Shown here in pieces: positions 23,088-23,098 of a DNA stretch of 23,098 nucleotides. The stretch is taken from the IMG/VR virus record IMGVR_UViG_3300035204_001071, positions 1 to 23,098 of that record. One strand, 5' to 3'. The translations under genes and the position numbers were made by a program. The stretch comes from a virus. Under the pieces are notes generated by a model that saw only the letters and a program-made list of their open reading frames with translations, had not been told where the DNA came from and ran no database searches. Numbering within the stretch: the stretch's first letter is position 1; every line of letters starts with the position of its first letter.

Positions 23088-23098
23088 GGAGTAATATT
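23088..23098 (+). promoter_or_regulatory. Ribosome binding site of a gene beyond the right edge
   Basis: GGAGTAATATT directly follows the TAA of the last gene and has the spacing of the other start sites in this operon, so another rightward gene very probably begins just outside the window. Confidence 0.5.

Noticed and set aside
1-23098. Stop-codon recoding as in some crAss-like phages
   Set aside because: Genes end normally at TAA, TAG and TGA and no gene is broken by one recurring stop.
1-23098. Integrase, repressor or attachment site indicating a prophage
   Set aside because: None seen; no host genes at either edge, so a lysogenic state cannot be supported from this window.

Overview
The window is a piece of an AT-rich double-stranded DNA tailed phage (Caudoviricetes), covering almost the whole head-and-tail morphogenesis module. 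The diagnostic genes are a terminase large subunit with ATPase and nuclease motifs, a P22-type portal, an acidic scaffold-like protein, an HK97-fold major capsid protein resembling the SU10/DUF5309 type, adaptor and tail-hub-like proteins, and a virion ejection-type protein. No tape measure, sheath or tube gene is present, which fits a short-tailed (podovirus-like) virion. No integrase, repressor or bacterial chromosomal gene is visible. The host cannot be named from the sequence; most genes have AGGAG-type ribosome binding sites.

Layout. Positions 1-1736 are read leftward: small orphan proteins, two adjacent tiny membrane-protein genes (one of 37 codons), and a 480-base stretch (359-839) with no credible ORF. 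This stretch has clearly higher GC than its flanks and many potential helices, and is a candidate large structured RNA read leftward. Positions 1737-2280 form the switch region: divergent starts, a 60-aa acidic gene, a hairpin terminator, and an AT-rich cluster of TATAGATA repeats that could be an origin or regulatory array.

From 2281 to the end everything is read rightward: small membrane protein, terminase small subunit candidate, two 161-aa beta-rich proteins that look distantly paralogous, terminase large subunit, portal, scaffold, major capsid, Ig-like decoration-type protein, a 797-aa structural protein with a long coiled coil, two small genes that look like the halves of one head-tail adaptor, two paralogous small virion proteins (one carrying an inserted domain), a basic-tailed small protein, a lysozyme-like muramidase with an adjacent holin-like protein (lysis pair), a zinc-ribbon metallophosphoesterase, two small genes, a 1110-aa tail protein and a 595-aa glycine-zipper ejection-type protein. 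A ribosome binding site for a further gene lies at the right edge.

How it works together: the terminase pair packages DNA through the portal into a scaffolded HK97-fold head, the adaptor and tail proteins close it, and the muramidase/holin pair probably serves lysis or entry. The items most worth a second look are the candidate RNA at 385-839, the TATAGATA cluster, a promoter-like motif (TTGCAT-N17-TAAAAG / CATAAA) that seems to give leaderless messages for two genes, and the domain insertion between the paralogous genes at 14762 and 15323. Function calls rest on motif recognition by eye; no database search was run.
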